Assembly (NCBI RefSeq): GCF_050589625.1
Contig: NZ_JBNGOP010000014.1
Coordinates: 1 to 64,000 of the forward strand
Direction: 5' to 3'
Origin: Pelagihabitans sp947500445
Lineage (GTDB): Bacteria; Bacteroidota; Bacteroidia; Flavobacteriales; Flavobacteriaceae
Length of the DNA: 64,000 nucleotides
Under the pieces are notes generated by a model. It was not told the origin of the DNA, searched no databases, and worked only from the letters and a program-made list of their open reading frames with translations. Positions 1-8,230 of this stretch are shown one piece after another (position 1 is the stretch's first letter; each line of letters begins with the position of its first letter). The position numbers and the translations under genes were made by a program.

Positions 1-37
1 AAAAGTCTTCAACAGGCCTTTAAATCACTTCCCGAAG

Positions 38-63
38 CATCGGGATCGCTTCAATCCAAAAAG
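38..63. repeat. Dispersed 26-base segment, copy A
   Basis: GCATCGGGATCGCTTCAATC-CAAAAA at the window start, one base different from the copy at 55391-55416. On the minus strand both read FWIEAIPM in one frame, but copy A meets stops on both sides, so it is not a gene. Confidence 0.6.
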
Positions 64-115
64 TCTAAATGAGTTCATTGCTAAAACAGGCCTAGCAAAT
101 CCGTTATCATAAAAA

Positions 116-144
116 AAGGAGCTTTCCATATGGAAAAGCTCCTT
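116..144 (-). terminator. Rho-independent terminator of the OmpA-family gene
   Basis: A near-perfect hairpin (arms AAGGAGCTTT and AAAAGCTCCTT around a CCATATGG centre) lies 25 bases beyond the stop codon of the minus-strand OmpA-family gene. Read on the minus strand it is followed by a run of seven T (the A-run at 111-117), the usual intrinsic-terminator layout. Confidence 0.85.
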
Positions 145-168
145 GACTATTTAGGTTGATGATAGTTC

Positions 169-1272
169 TTAGTTGTTGATCAAACGGAATTCCGTTCTTC
201 TATTGACCGCGTGCTCCCTTTCCGTACAGGAAACACCTTCTTTACATCTGTTCTTGATTTTACTTTCTCCATAACCATTTGCTACTAAAAGACTCGCATT
301 GATTCCCTTGCTGATCAAATAATCGGCAACGGCCTTTGCTCTTCTTTCGGAAAGACTTTGGTTGGAACTGGCCCCTCCTCTAACATCGGTATGCGATGCG
401 ATCTCTAACTTTACACCAGGGTTTTGTGCCAAAACGGGCATCAAACGCGAATCAATAATGTTACGGGCTTGGGAAGTCAACGTAGCGCTTCCCAAATTCC
501 AATTGATCGGTAATGCCTGATACTCTACCAAAGAGCACTCGACTTCCTTCCAAGTGGTCAATCCGCCCTTTTCCTTTAATACTTCCTTGGTAACCGTTTC
601 GGTTACGGCAGGTACCGTTTCTTCGGTAGTATAGGCATCATTGTCCAAAACTGTTTTGGTAATTTCCTTGTACTGGGCAGGAATGATTTCCTCGACAACT
701 CGGGCCGGTTCCAACAACACCTGCTTTGTGTAAGAAGCGTTTTTAGACCCTATCGGGGTTTTAGAAGTACTGGCATCACTGGCCAGAGTAGTTGTTTCCA
801 CGGTAGTAAACTCCGCAGGATACCCTTTATAACACCAATACCGACAATCATTAGGGTTTCCAGAGGCACAATCTGGAGCAGGTGCGCCCAATTCCCATTG
901 GGCATAGGCGGGTTTAATTTCAATCGTTTCGGAACTGGTTCCGAAAGAAGCGGGAGTAATCGAAAGGGTATTACCGCCTTCTTTAGACACGTAACTCACC
1001 GTTTCGGTGCCCCACTTTTCAGGTACTACGGTCAATTTTTTACCTTCTGGCTTTATCATGACCCTTTCCGTTACCGTTTTAAAAGTAGCGGGTACTTTTT
1101 TGAGCACCTTGTAAGCCGGTTTTACTGTAATGGTTACCGTTTCGTTAACGTACACATCAGGTGTCGTACAACGTACGTAACATTTACCGGGTTGGGGGTT
1201 TGCGGGCAAATCCTGAGCCATACTAACTGCCGCCGTCATCAGCGCGCAGCACAAAAGTACTTTTTTCATCAT
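169..1272 (-). CDS. OmpA-family outer-membrane/peptidoglycan-binding protein
   Basis: A 367-residue exported protein with a clear signal peptide (MMKKVLLCCALMTAAVSMAQ). The first 240 residues are repetitive, threonine- and valine-rich beta-type sequence with several VTITVKPAYK-like stretches and a small cysteine-containing patch near residues 135-150; no eight-strand barrel is obvious. Residues about 255-367 are an OmpA C-terminal domain: an IASHTDVRG segment, then LSERRAKAVADYL and the closing NRRTEF motif, which in this family bind the diaminopimelate peptide of peptidoglycan. A CKEGVSC cysteine pair sits just before NRRTEF, a common flavobacterial variant. Inferred role: anchoring outer envelope to cell wall. 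It stands alone, with its own terminator. Confidence 0.88.
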   Translation of the reverse strand: MMKKVLLCCALMTAAVSMAQDLPANPQPGKCYVRCTTPDVYVNETVTITVKPAYKVLKKVPATFKTVTERVMIKPEGKKLTVVPEKWGTETVSYVSKEGGNTLSITPASFGTSSETIEIKPAYAQWELGAPAPDCASGNPNDCRYWCYKGYPAEFTTVETTTLASDASTSKTPIGSKNASYTKQVLLEPARVVEEIIPAQYKEITKTVLDNDAYTTEETVPAVTETVTKEVLKEKGGLTTWKEVECSLVEYQALPINWNLGSATLTSQARNIIDSRLMPVLAQNPGVKLEIASHTDVRGGASSNQSLSERRAKAVADYLISKGINASLLVANGYGESKIKNRCKEGVSCTEREHAVNRRTEFRLINN

Positions 1273-1621
1273 TGTAAAAATGTTTAGTTAATGTTTATAG
1301 TAATGTATCGGCAAGATACTATTTCTTAACATAATTAACATATTTTTAGAACATAATTGCTATCAAATGAAAGGTTTTTCTTTCAATCGGAGTTAAAAAG
1401 AACGAAATGTTATGGTATCTAGGAAAAAAAGAGCCCCTAATCCGCTTAAACCAAGCGATTAAAGCTTTTCGTTTATGGGAATCATCAACCTATGCTTTTT
1501 TTCATGCAATTTCGACTTAATGCGTTCCTATAACTTCCTGTTGGAATAGTATTGAAAGAATTATAACGTTGCTTTCTTCATAGAAAGTGAATACCTTTAA
1601 AGAAAAAGAATCCATTCTGCT
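1273..1621. other. Intergenic stretch between divergent genes
   Basis: The 349 bases between the OmpA-family gene (minus) and the DUF1508 gene (plus) hold no convincing reading frame on either strand. The right end carries the DUF1508 promoter; the left end is AT-rich and presumably carries the OmpA-gene promoter, though I could not find a full TTG/TANNTTTG pair for it. Confidence 0.6.
1569..1599 (+). promoter_or_regulatory. Bacteroidota-type promoter for the DUF1508 gene
   Basis: TTG at 1569-1571, a 20-base spacer, and TACCTTTA at 1592-1599, 22 bases before the start codon. This is the TTG/TANNTTTG housekeeping form with one mismatch in the final base of the -7 element. Confidence 0.6.
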
Positions 1622-1933
1622 ATGATCGAGGTATTTAAAGATGACGAAAACCTGTTCAGGTTTCAACTGAAGACCGATGACGGCAATTCCATTTTCAAGA
1701 GTGTTTCCTTTGAAACCAAGGACGAAGCGGAACGAATGGTCTCCGTTTTGAAACCACTTATTCTACAAGCATCCGGCTTTGAGCGTAAAACCAACTATCA
1801 AGGCAAGTTTTTATTCAATTTAAAAGGGGCTACGGGACAATTGATCGGAAATAGCCCGCTTTATGATTCCGAAGCCGGTATGGAAAACGGTATTAAAAAC
1901 CTAAAGACAAAAATTGATACACTCAATATTTAG
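1622..1933 (+). CDS. DUF1508 (YegP-like) small protein
   Basis: A 103-residue protein with two tandem copies of the YegP/DUF1508 fold: residues about 1-48 (FRFQLKTDDGNSIFKSVSF) and 55-103 (KFLFNLKGATGQLIGNSPLY), each an F-x-F-x-L-K strand, a G-x-x-I turn and a helix with a negatively charged start. Members are small soluble proteins of unknown function; no catalytic residues are known. It is preceded by a good promoter and a purine-rich leader. It ends 30 bases from the oppositely oriented threonine aldolase, with a copy of the palindromic repeat between the two stop codons. Confidence 0.85.
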   Translation: MIEVFKDDENLFRFQLKTDDGNSIFKSVSFETKDEAERMVSVLKPLILQASGFERKTNYQGKFLFNLKGATGQLIGNSPLYDSEAGMENGIKNLKTKIDTLNI

Positions 1934-1939
1934 GCTTTC

Positions 1940-1967
1940 TGCCATTTTAATTTTGAAAAGGTATTAC
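1940..1967. repeat. Palindromic intergenic repeat, copy 1
   Basis: An imperfect copy of the TAATACCATTTTAACTTTGAAATGGTATTA-type element described in the findings (here TGCCATTTTAATTTTGAAAA then GGTATTAC). It lies between the convergent ends of the DUF1508 and threonine aldolase genes and overlaps the last bases of the latter, so it could act as a shared transcript end. Confidence 0.65.
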
Positions 1968-2986
1968 AGAGAATTTAATACTGCCAGCACCTTCTCATGT
2001 TGCAGGTCCGAATAGTCCATATGGGTTACAAGCCGAAGCTTTCCATCCCCCATCGCTATCATAAGAATCTGTTTCTCCTTTAATTTTGAAATGAAGGTTT
2101 CGGCCGACATTTTAGTTTCGTCAAGTTCAAAGATCACAATATTGGTTTCGATCGGTTCCACTTTTTTAACGAAAGGCAGTGCGGCCAAAGTACTTCCTAA
2201 CACAATAGCTTTTTCGTGGTCCTCTTCCAAACGTTCGATATGATGGTCCAAGGCATAGCTACCGGCCGCAGCCATAAAACCGCCCTGACGCATACCACCT
2301 CCTAACACTTTTCGGATCCGCAAGGCCTTCTTCATATGTTCTTCCGAACCTACTAAAACGGAACCTACGGGACAACCCAGTCCCTTACTGAGGCAAACAC
2401 TGATGGTGTCGAACAAATTTCCAAAAGTTTCGGCAGATTCGTTCGTCTTTGCCATCGCGTTCCATAGTCGAGCACCGTCCAAATGATAGGCCAGGCCGTT
2501 CTCCGCACATACCGTTTTAATTTCTTCCAGAGCGTTTACCGACCAACAGGCACCGCCACCCTTGTTCGTAGTATTTTCTACACAGACCAAACTGGTCAAC
2601 GGGCTATGGTAAAAGTCGGGTGGGTTGATCGCTTGTTTTACCTGTTCAGCGGTCATCATTCCCCGGTGCCCATCGATCAATTTGCACGATACACCGCTAT
2701 TAAAACTGACCCCGCCCCCTTCATAATTATACACATGGGCATATTTATCACAAATAAGCTGGTCTCCCGGTCGGGTATGTAGCTTTATCGCGGTTTGGTT
2801 GGCCATAGTTCCCGATGGAAAATACAACGCGGCCTCCATACCGAACAGCTCGGCCACTTTCTGTTCCAAAGCATTTACCGAGGGATCCGTTTTAAACACA
2901 TCGTCTCCCACCGGCGCGCGCATCATAGCGTCCAACATCCCTTGTGTTGGTTTAGTAACCGTATCACTGATTAAGTTTATTTCCAA
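1964..2986 (-). CDS. ltaE: Low-specificity L-threonine aldolase
   Basis: A 340-residue PLP enzyme of the fold-type I aldolase family, full length. It cleaves L-threonine or L-allo-threonine to glycine and acetaldehyde. The start MEINLISDTVTKPT carries the family SDTVT motif; HLDGARLWNA (Asp170, pyridine-nitrogen contact) and CLSKGLGCPVGSVLVG (Lys201, Schiff-base lysine) follow at the expected spacing, and RKVLGGGMRQ is the phosphate/tetramer region. It lies 60 bases after the metalloprotease gene on the same strand, so it may be co-transcribed, although no functional link is obvious. Confidence 0.93.
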   Translation of the reverse strand: MEINLISDTVTKPTQGMLDAMMRAPVGDDVFKTDPSVNALEQKVAELFGMEAALYFPSGTMANQTAIKLHTRPGDQLICDKYAHVYNYEGGGVSFNSGVSCKLIDGHRGMMTAEQVKQAINPPDFYHSPLTSLVCVENTTNKGGGACWSVNALEEIKTVCAENGLAYHLDGARLWNAMAKTNESAETFGNLFDTISVCLSKGLGCPVGSVLVGSEEHMKKALRIRKVLGGGMRQGGFMAAAGSYALDHHIERLEEDHEKAIVLGSTLAALPFVKKVEPIETNIVIFELDETKMSAETFISKLKEKQILMIAMGDGKLRLVTHMDYSDLQHEKVLAVLNSL

Positions 2987-3046
2987 ATTACTGCACTTTA
3001 GTGGTTTATTTCGGTTGAGAATATCAAGAAATACCTGTCTTGGACA

Positions 3047-5449
3047 TTACCCATGAAAACAGTCCATACCGATGGGAGATCCATCGGGTATCTTAGGAAC
3101 TGCGAATACCTTAAACTTTTCTGGGTGTTTTTGAAAATTATCGATCCTTCTGACCACTTCTTTTTCAAAAACATCGGTAGAACGGGCATAATCGGTCTTA
3201 AGTTTTTGAAGCGTAGCGTGTGTAATAGCATTCACCTGGGGGTGTACACCTTTCTGAACGGCCAAATTCATCAAATGCTGTAATACCCTAAAGTTGATGT
3301 TTTGTTGTACGGTCGTCAAATAAGGGTCCTTGTGGCTTTTTCCAAATGTACTTTTTAGTAATTCGTTTTGCAGCGTTTCCAGACCCAATTGATTTGGGTC
3401 AAGCGCCTTTTGTTGGATCAACCGCGAGCTTCGTTCCGGATGTAATACAAAAACCAAGCTCATATCCGCCGCGGTCTCCGGAGCGGAAAGCGCATCAAAG
3501 GAAACCCCTGTTTTTCCCTTGAACGACTCCCGTGTTCTGGGATAGCCAAAGGCCCTGGGCGGAAACAGCTTCAGCTTTTCCTTAGGAATCGCAATGGTGG
3601 CCGCGTTCAATGTATTTAGAACGCCGGTCAACGCCTTTTTTTGAAGCGGGGCGGCCAAAACCGATACCACCTCCTGGCCATCGCCCTTTACCGCATAATT
3701 ATATTCCAGACCACCGATACGCTTCGCCACGGCCTCCGTTTGATACCGATGGAAAAAATATAGGGGAACAAAAACGTCCTCCAATACGGTATTCGGTTCA
3801 TTGTCCCGAATATTATCAATGGAGAAATTACCAATGGCCTTCTTCCGAACCGCTAACAACGCTTCCAACTCCGAAACAATGTCTATGCCATTATCCCATA
3901 AATGGGCAATCGCGTGGGCGCTTCCCATCGGCCGTGCATCTTGATCTGTAATATAGCGCAGTCCTTTATTTTGTGCGTCCTCCAAAATTTTGGACAACTC
4001 TTCCGATTCGTTTTTGGCAGTTCCAAAATCGGAGTAGCTATACGCTACGGCAACCTTGTCCCATGCACCGATTCCGACCGCATATGCATTTGAAAAGTCG
4101 ATTTCGTCTCCCGAAATCGTGAATTGAGGATGTGGGTAATCCATTACGGATGCCCTATTGTTCGCACTGGCCGCATAATTGTGTGCGAAGCCTAAGGTAT
4201 GTCCGATTTCGTGCGCCGATAGTTGTCTGATCCGAGACAGGGCCATCTCCAATAGTTTTTCATCATTATCGTCCCTTTCCCCAAAGGGCCTATTGGTTAA
4301 AGCTTGGGCTATCATAAAATCCTGACGGATCCGCAAACTCCCCAAACTTACGTGGCCTTTTATAATTTCTCCTGTCCGCGGATCGGTTATACTACTGCCA
4401 TAGCTCCAGCCCCTTGTGGAACGGTGTACCCATTGTATTACGTTGTAGCGGACATCCAAGGGATCTGCATCGTCGGGAAGTATTTTTAGTTGAAAAGCAT
4501 TTTCATATCCTAGGGCCTCAAAAGCTTGGTTCCACCATCTTCCGCCTTCCATCAATGCGGAACGTACCGGTTCGGGAGTACCATTATCGAGGTAATAAAC
4601 AATGGGATCTACCGCTTCGCTCCTTTCGGCTTCCGGATTTTTCTTTTGTAACCGGTGTCTCGTAATAAAACGTTCTAATATGGGTTCTTGTACCGGGCTG
4701 GCGTAGTCATAATATGCAAAGGGGTAAGCACCGCTCCGAGGGTCAAAAGCGCGTTGTTCGTAACCGTCATCGGGCAACTTTATAAAAGAATGGTGCTGCG
4801 CAACCGTTACCAAACTTGGATTTGGGCTTACCGATTTAATAAAATCCCCTTGAGGTGTACCTTTGAACGTCAAAGTTACATCGAACTCAATATTGTTAGG
4901 GAATGCGACCGTCCTTTCCATGGCCAGCGCACTTTTATCCTTATCCAAGGTATATTTTCCCTGTGCCTTTTGCTTTAAACGTTGTGCCACCCCGTGTGCA
5001 TCACGGATCAAAAAATCGGTAATGTCGATAACATACGACCCGTTCTTTTCCTCAATAATCTTAAAACTTCCCAAAATAGATTTGGCAAAGGCCTGTTTTA
5101 CGGATGCTTGTTCCAGCGCATTATCGGTCAACGCCCGGTAGCTAAGGTTCGGCTGTACCAAAAACAGCTTTCCGCCCGCTTTTTCAAAAAACACAACCTG
5201 CTCATTACCAAGCTGTCCCCGGTCTAAACCGATATCATTACTTCCAATTCCACTACTCAGTGCATATACATATAAAAATTGCTTGTCCAACCGATCTACG
5301 GTCAAGAATATCTTATCCGAGGCACTATCATGATAAAAATCAAAATACCCCTCAAATTGCTGATATCCCTTCTTTTTTTCAGAAAACTGTCCGAAAATGG
5401 AACAACCACAAAAAAAGAGTACAATGGGAAGGACGTAACATTGCTTCAT
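3047..5449 (-). CDS. Zinc-dependent metalloprotease (DUF5117/DUF4953 type)
   Basis: An 800-residue exported protein beginning with a signal sequence that ends in a possible lipobox (VLFFCGC), so it may be a lipoprotein. An N-terminal DUF5118/DUF5117-like region (about 40-330, with FDVTLTFKG) is followed by a zinc-binding HEIGHTLGFAHNY motif at about residues 413-425 of the HExxHxxGxxH metzincin-like form, with MDYPHPQF downstream as the Met-turn candidate. The C-terminal 300 residues are helical. Such proteins are frequent in Bacteroidota and their substrates are unknown. Its start is supported by the signal peptide. It is the first gene of a possible pair with ltaE. Confidence 0.88.
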   Translation of the reverse strand: MKQCYVLPIVLFFCGCSIFGQFSEKKKGYQQFEGYFDFYHDSASDKIFLTVDRLDKQFLYVYALSSGIGSNDIGLDRGQLGNEQVVFFEKAGGKLFLVQPNLSYRALTDNALEQASVKQAFAKSILGSFKIIEEKNGSYVIDITDFLIRDAHGVAQRLKQKAQGKYTLDKDKSALAMERTVAFPNNIEFDVTLTFKGTPQGDFIKSVSPNPSLVTVAQHHSFIKLPDDGYEQRAFDPRSGAYPFAYYDYASPVQEPILERFITRHRLQKKNPEAERSEAVDPIVYYLDNGTPEPVRSALMEGGRWWNQAFEALGYENAFQLKILPDDADPLDVRYNVIQWVHRSTRGWSYGSSITDPRTGEIIKGHVSLGSLRIRQDFMIAQALTNRPFGERDDNDEKLLEMALSRIRQLSAHEIGHTLGFAHNYAASANNRASVMDYPHPQFTISGDEIDFSNAYAVGIGAWDKVAVAYSYSDFGTAKNESEELSKILEDAQNKGLRYITDQDARPMGSAHAIAHLWDNGIDIVSELEALLAVRKKAIGNFSIDNIRDNEPNTVLEDVFVPLYFFHRYQTEAVAKRIGGLEYNYAVKGDGQEVVSVLAAPLQKKALTGVLNTLNAATIAIPKEKLKLFPPRAFGYPRTRESFKGKTGVSFDALSAPETAADMSLVFVLHPERSSRLIQQKALDPNQLGLETLQNELLKSTFGKSHKDPYLTTVQQNINFRVLQHLMNLAVQKGVHPQVNAITHATLQKLKTDYARSTDVFEKEVVRRIDNFQKHPEKFKVFAVPKIPDGSPIGMDCFHG

Positions 5450-5498
5450 AGGAGTTGATTTAATCTATAATCACTGTGCTAAAATTATAGAAATTTGG

Positions 5499-5528
5499 TT
5501 GCACAACCATAGTTAAATCCTATTTTTG
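5499..5528 (+). promoter_or_regulatory. Strong Bacteroidota-type promoter of prfB
   Basis: TTG at 5499-5501, a 19-base spacer and a perfect TATTTTTG (TANNTTTG) at 5521-5528. The start codon of prfB follows 17 bases later, giving a very short leader. Confidence 0.78.
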
Positions 5529-5545
5529 CCCACAAACAGAACACA

Positions 5546-6647
5546 ATGATAACAACGGACCATTACAAAGGTCTTATTGATCGCCTTGGTGCGTTAAGGA
5601 GGTATCTTTGACATTGATGCCAAACTTATCGAAATAGAAAACGAGCAGGAAAAAACGCTCGCCCCTGACTTTTGGGACAATCCAAAAACGGCTCAGGAGC
5701 ATATGCGTTTTATTCAATCCAAGAAAAAATGGGTCGATGATTATAATGCGGCCAAAACCCTGTTGTCCGATCTAGAAGTATTGTTGGAATTTTATCAGGA
5801 AGGCGAGGTTTCGGAAACCGAGGTCGTTCAACAGCATGATAAGTCCTTGGGACTGATCGAGCAAATGGAGTTCAAGAACATGCTGTCCGAAGAAGGGGAC
5901 GAACTTACCGCAGTCTTACAGATTACCTCCGGGGCCGGAGGGACGGAAAGCTGTGATTGGGCCTCCATGCTGATGCGCATGTATATGATGTGGAGCGAAA
6001 AAAACGGGTATAAGGTCAAGGAACTCAACTACCAAGAAGGGGATGTCGCGGGCATCAAGACCGTTACCCTAGAAATTGATGGGGAGTATGCCTTTGGTTG
6101 GTTAAAGGGTGAGAACGGTGTACATCGATTGGTACGGATTTCCCCTTTTGACAGTAATGCAAAGCGGCACACTTCCTTCGCATCCATTTATGTATATCCT
6201 TTAGTAGATGATAGCATCGAAATCGAAGTGAATCCTGCGGATATCGAAATCACCACCGCGCGCTCAAGTGGTGCCGGTGGCCAAAATGTGAACAAGGTAG
6301 AGACCAAGGTACAACTGGTGCATAAACCCAGTGGTATTCAAATTTCCTGTTCGGACTCCCGATCCCAGCATGATAACAGGGCAACCGCCCTTAAAATGCT
6401 GAAATCACAGTTGTATGAAATTGAATTGCGCAAAAAAATGGAAGCCCGGGAAGAAATAGAATCTTCCAAAATGAAAATCGAATGGGGCTCCCAAATAAGA
6501 AACTACGTAATGCATCCGTACAAGCTGGTGAAGGATGTACGGACTGCCGAAGAAACCGGAAATGTAGACGCCGTAATGGACGGGGATATCGATCGCTTTT
6601 TAAAAGCCTATTTGATGATGACGGGACAGCAGGAGGAAGATGTGTAG
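5546..6647 (+). CDS. prfB: Peptide chain release factor 2, with programmed +1 frameshift
   Basis: Release factor 2 reads UGA and UAA stops and triggers peptide release. The first frame starts at 5546 and runs 21 codons to an in-frame TGA at 5609-5611; reading then continues in the +1 frame from GAC at 5610, giving 365-366 residues, the normal RF2 length. The slip site is CTTTGAC with an AGGAGG element just upstream (5597-5602), as in the classical autoregulatory site where scarce RF2 favours the shift. The rest shows the SSGAGGQNVNK segment with the GGQ peptidyl-hydrolysis motif near residue 243. A gene caller that ignores the shift would start falsely at the internal ATG at 5703. Confidence 0.95.
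5597..5612 (+). promoter_or_regulatory. prfB: Programmed +1 ribosomal frameshift site of prfB
   Basis: AGGAGGTATCTTTGAC: a Shine-Dalgarno-like AGGAGG, three-base spacer, CTT slippery codon and TGA stop followed by C. It has all elements of the conserved RF2 autoregulation site. Confidence 0.93.
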
Positions 6648-6699
6648 GTAGTCGGTTAGTAGTTTGTTAGTATGTGGTAGTTAGTATCTAGTAGTTAGT

Positions 6700-6770
6700 G
6701 GCAATAATGAGTAATGAGCAGGAAATACCAATTACTCAATACTAAATACTCCGTACTCATTACTCCTAAC
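6700..6770. repeat. Low-complexity inverted ATGAGTAATGAG-type repeat
   Basis: Downstream of prfB, repeated TAGTAGTT/GTTAGTA words give way to AATGAGTAATGAG (6706-6718), then ATTACTCAATACTAAATACT, then ACTCATTACTCC (6755-6766), the near-complement of the first block. The whole could fold into a long weak stem. A related tandem repeat follows fumC at 9625. Confidence 0.55.
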
Positions 6771-6802
6771 TTCTCACCATATCAATAGTAAATAAAGTAA
6801 AA

Positions 6803-7150
6803 ATGATTAAAATTTATCACAATCCGAGATGTCAGAAATCAAGGGAAGGCCTTGAATTATTGGAGAAATCGGGCAAAGCATTTGAGGTCATAAAATATTT
6901 GGAAGACATTCCCACCAAGGACGAACTGCGCTCGGTAATCGACTGTTTGGGTATCCGTCCTGAAAATTTGGTACGCAAAAACGAGGCGATTTGGAAAGAA
7001 AAATACCGGGGGAGATTGCTTTCCGACGAAGAAACGCTGGAAGCCATGATACAGTATCCCAAGCTTATCGAAAGACCAATTGTAATAAATGGTAATAGCG
7101 CGGTGATCGGTAGGCCGATAACGAATATCGAAAGTGTTTTAAACCAATAA
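6803..7150 (+). CDS. arsC: ArsC/Spx-family arsenate reductase-like protein
   Basis: A 115-residue thioredoxin-fold protein of the glutaredoxin-dependent ArsC family (usual length 112-120). IKIYHNPRCQKSREGLELL places the catalytic cysteine at residue 10 in NPRCxKSR; the C-terminal IERPIVINGNSAVIGRP matches the family block with the substrate-contacting arginines. The reaction is reduction of arsenate to arsenite with glutaredoxin/glutathione, but stand-alone flavobacterial copies without arsB or arsR nearby often have unknown thiol-reductase roles, and that is the case here. Confidence 0.85.
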   Translation: MIKIYHNPRCQKSREGLELLEKSGKAFEVIKYLEDIPTKDELRSVIDCLGIRPENLVRKNEAIWKEKYRGRLLSDEETLEAMIQYPKLIERPIVINGNSAVIGRPITNIESVLNQ

Positions 7151-7269
7151 CAATCAACACTTTGGACATCAAAAACCTCTTAAAATCGGTTATTTGTGGT
7201 ATCTTTAAAGCCGAAACGGTTTAACGTTTGCCTTTTATAAAATAGGTTTGTTCTAAATACTTTTACAAA

Positions 7270-7761
7270 ATGAAAACGAAATATGTCGGACTGCTCCTTT
7301 TTCTCTGTCTATTTTCATTCGCAGCGGAACTGAGCGCACAATATGGATATGGTGGTGGCGCCTATGGTAGAAGAGGGCTCGGCGGTAGACAAGGAAGAAG
7401 TACCATTCCGCAGGCCCAATCGGCGCCCGAACCTCCGAAGCCAAAAACTGCAGAGGAAATCGTTGATGAGGCGATGCCCAATATAACGGAAGTGTTGGAA
7501 CTCAACGACTTTGAAGTTGCCGTGCTTGGGGCGATTTTAAAAAAGTACACCCAAGAGCGTATTGAAATGCAGATTTTAAAACTAAGTCCGGAAAAAACAC
7601 GTGAAGGTTACGAAAGTATAAGGAAACGGCAAGATGAAGAACTGAAGGCCGGTTTGCCTCCCGAAAAATACGAAGCCTTTGTAAAAATGCAAAGCGATGG
7701 TATTCAACAATCGAAAAGGGAAAAGAAGAAAGAAAAACGGAAAAACAAAAAGCAACAGTAG
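7270..7761 (+). CDS. Exported, charged protein of unknown function (Spy-like helical region)
   Basis: A 163-residue protein that I do not recognise by name. It has a signal peptide ending near SFAAELSAQ, then a Gly/Tyr/Arg-rich low-complexity stretch (YGYGGGAYGRRGLGGRQGR, about 25-45), a Pro-rich linker, and a helical domain (about 60-140) with repeated PEKTREGY/PPEKYEAF-type turns reminiscent of Spy/LTXXQ periplasmic proteins. The last 16 residues are almost all Lys/Arg/Gln. The calling of a Spy-like region is only by general appearance. A strong symmetric hairpin follows the stop codon. Confidence 0.7.
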   Translation: MKTKYVGLLLFLCLFSFAAELSAQYGYGGGAYGRRGLGGRQGRSTIPQAQSAPEPPKPKTAEEIVDEAMPNITEVLELNDFEVAVLGAILKKYTQERIEMQILKLSPEKTREGYESIRKRQDEELKAGLPPEKYEAFVKMQSDGIQQSKREKKKEKRKNKKQQ

Positions 7762-7772
7762 CTGTTTGATAG

Positions 7773-7810
7773 AAATACCGCTATGTTGAAAGTTCAACAC
7801 TTAGGTATTT
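7773..7810 (+). terminator. Symmetric hairpin after the exported-protein gene
   Basis: AAATACC and GGTATTT enclose TGTTGAA-AG-TTCAACA, a two-part palindrome starting 12 bases after the stop at 7761. It lacks a long T-run, so it may stabilise or end the transcript; its outer arms resemble the palindromic repeat family of this window. Confidence 0.5.
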
Positions 7811-7877
7811 CTAATGGTATACGGATGTACCACTTATAGTTGACCTAAACTGTTTTTCAGTTCAAAATATGTTATAC

Positions 7878-7905
7878 AAAAAAAGAGCCTTAAAGGCTCT
7901 TTTTT
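7878..7905. terminator. Bidirectional terminator between convergent genes
   Basis: AAGAGCCTT-A-AAGGCTCTT flanked by A-run on the left and T-run on the right. It sits just after the stop of the 57-residue minus-strand gene and downstream of the plus-strand exported-protein gene, and is suited to end both transcripts. Confidence 0.82.
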
Positions 7906-7906
7906 A

Positions 7907-8080
7907 TTATGCGTTACGTGCAGCCGCTTTGGCCCTACGTTTTTCTTTATACATTTCGATAAGATTACCGAACAACCAATATGGTATTACAAAAGTCAAT
8001 AAAAAAATCATCAGCCAAAAGCCTATAGTAAGAATGGTCAGAAAGGCTAAAAATCCAAGGTATTGGTCGAATTCGAACAT
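7907..8080 (-). CDS. 57-residue single-span membrane protein
   Basis: A short gene on the minus strand, starting MFEFDQYLGFLAFL and ending KEKRRAKAAARNA. Residues about 8-40 are one long or two short hydrophobic helices (GFWLMIFLLTFVIPYWLFG), followed by a strongly basic tail which would lie on the cytoplasmic side. The start ATG at 8078-8080 is preceded by the A-rich AATAAAG leader common in this group, and the stop is immediately followed by a good intrinsic terminator. These three facts make it a real gene despite its length. Function unknown; small basic-tailed membrane proteins of this kind are common in Flavobacteriaceae. Confidence 0.75.
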   Translation of the reverse strand: MFEFDQYLGFLAFLTILTIGFWLMIFLLTFVIPYWLFGNLIEMYKEKRRAKAAARNA

Positions 8081-8230
8081 GCTTCTTTATTTTACGAATA
8101 CAAAGATACTTTGAAAAAGGGCACATTGACAAATCAAATTCAAAAAAAATGATGTATGTAATTTTTGGAACTCGCTAGGTGCTATTCATTTTCCAAACTA
8201 CTACCTTTGTTAACCTAATTATATTGATAT

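Noticed and set aside
5703..6647. Shorter 314-residue prfB starting at the internal ATG
   Set aside because: The frameshift site and the typical RF2 N-terminal residues upstream show that the gene starts at 5546.
7869..8114. 81-codon plus-strand frame
   Set aside because: It is antisense to the 57-residue membrane protein and starts inside a terminator.
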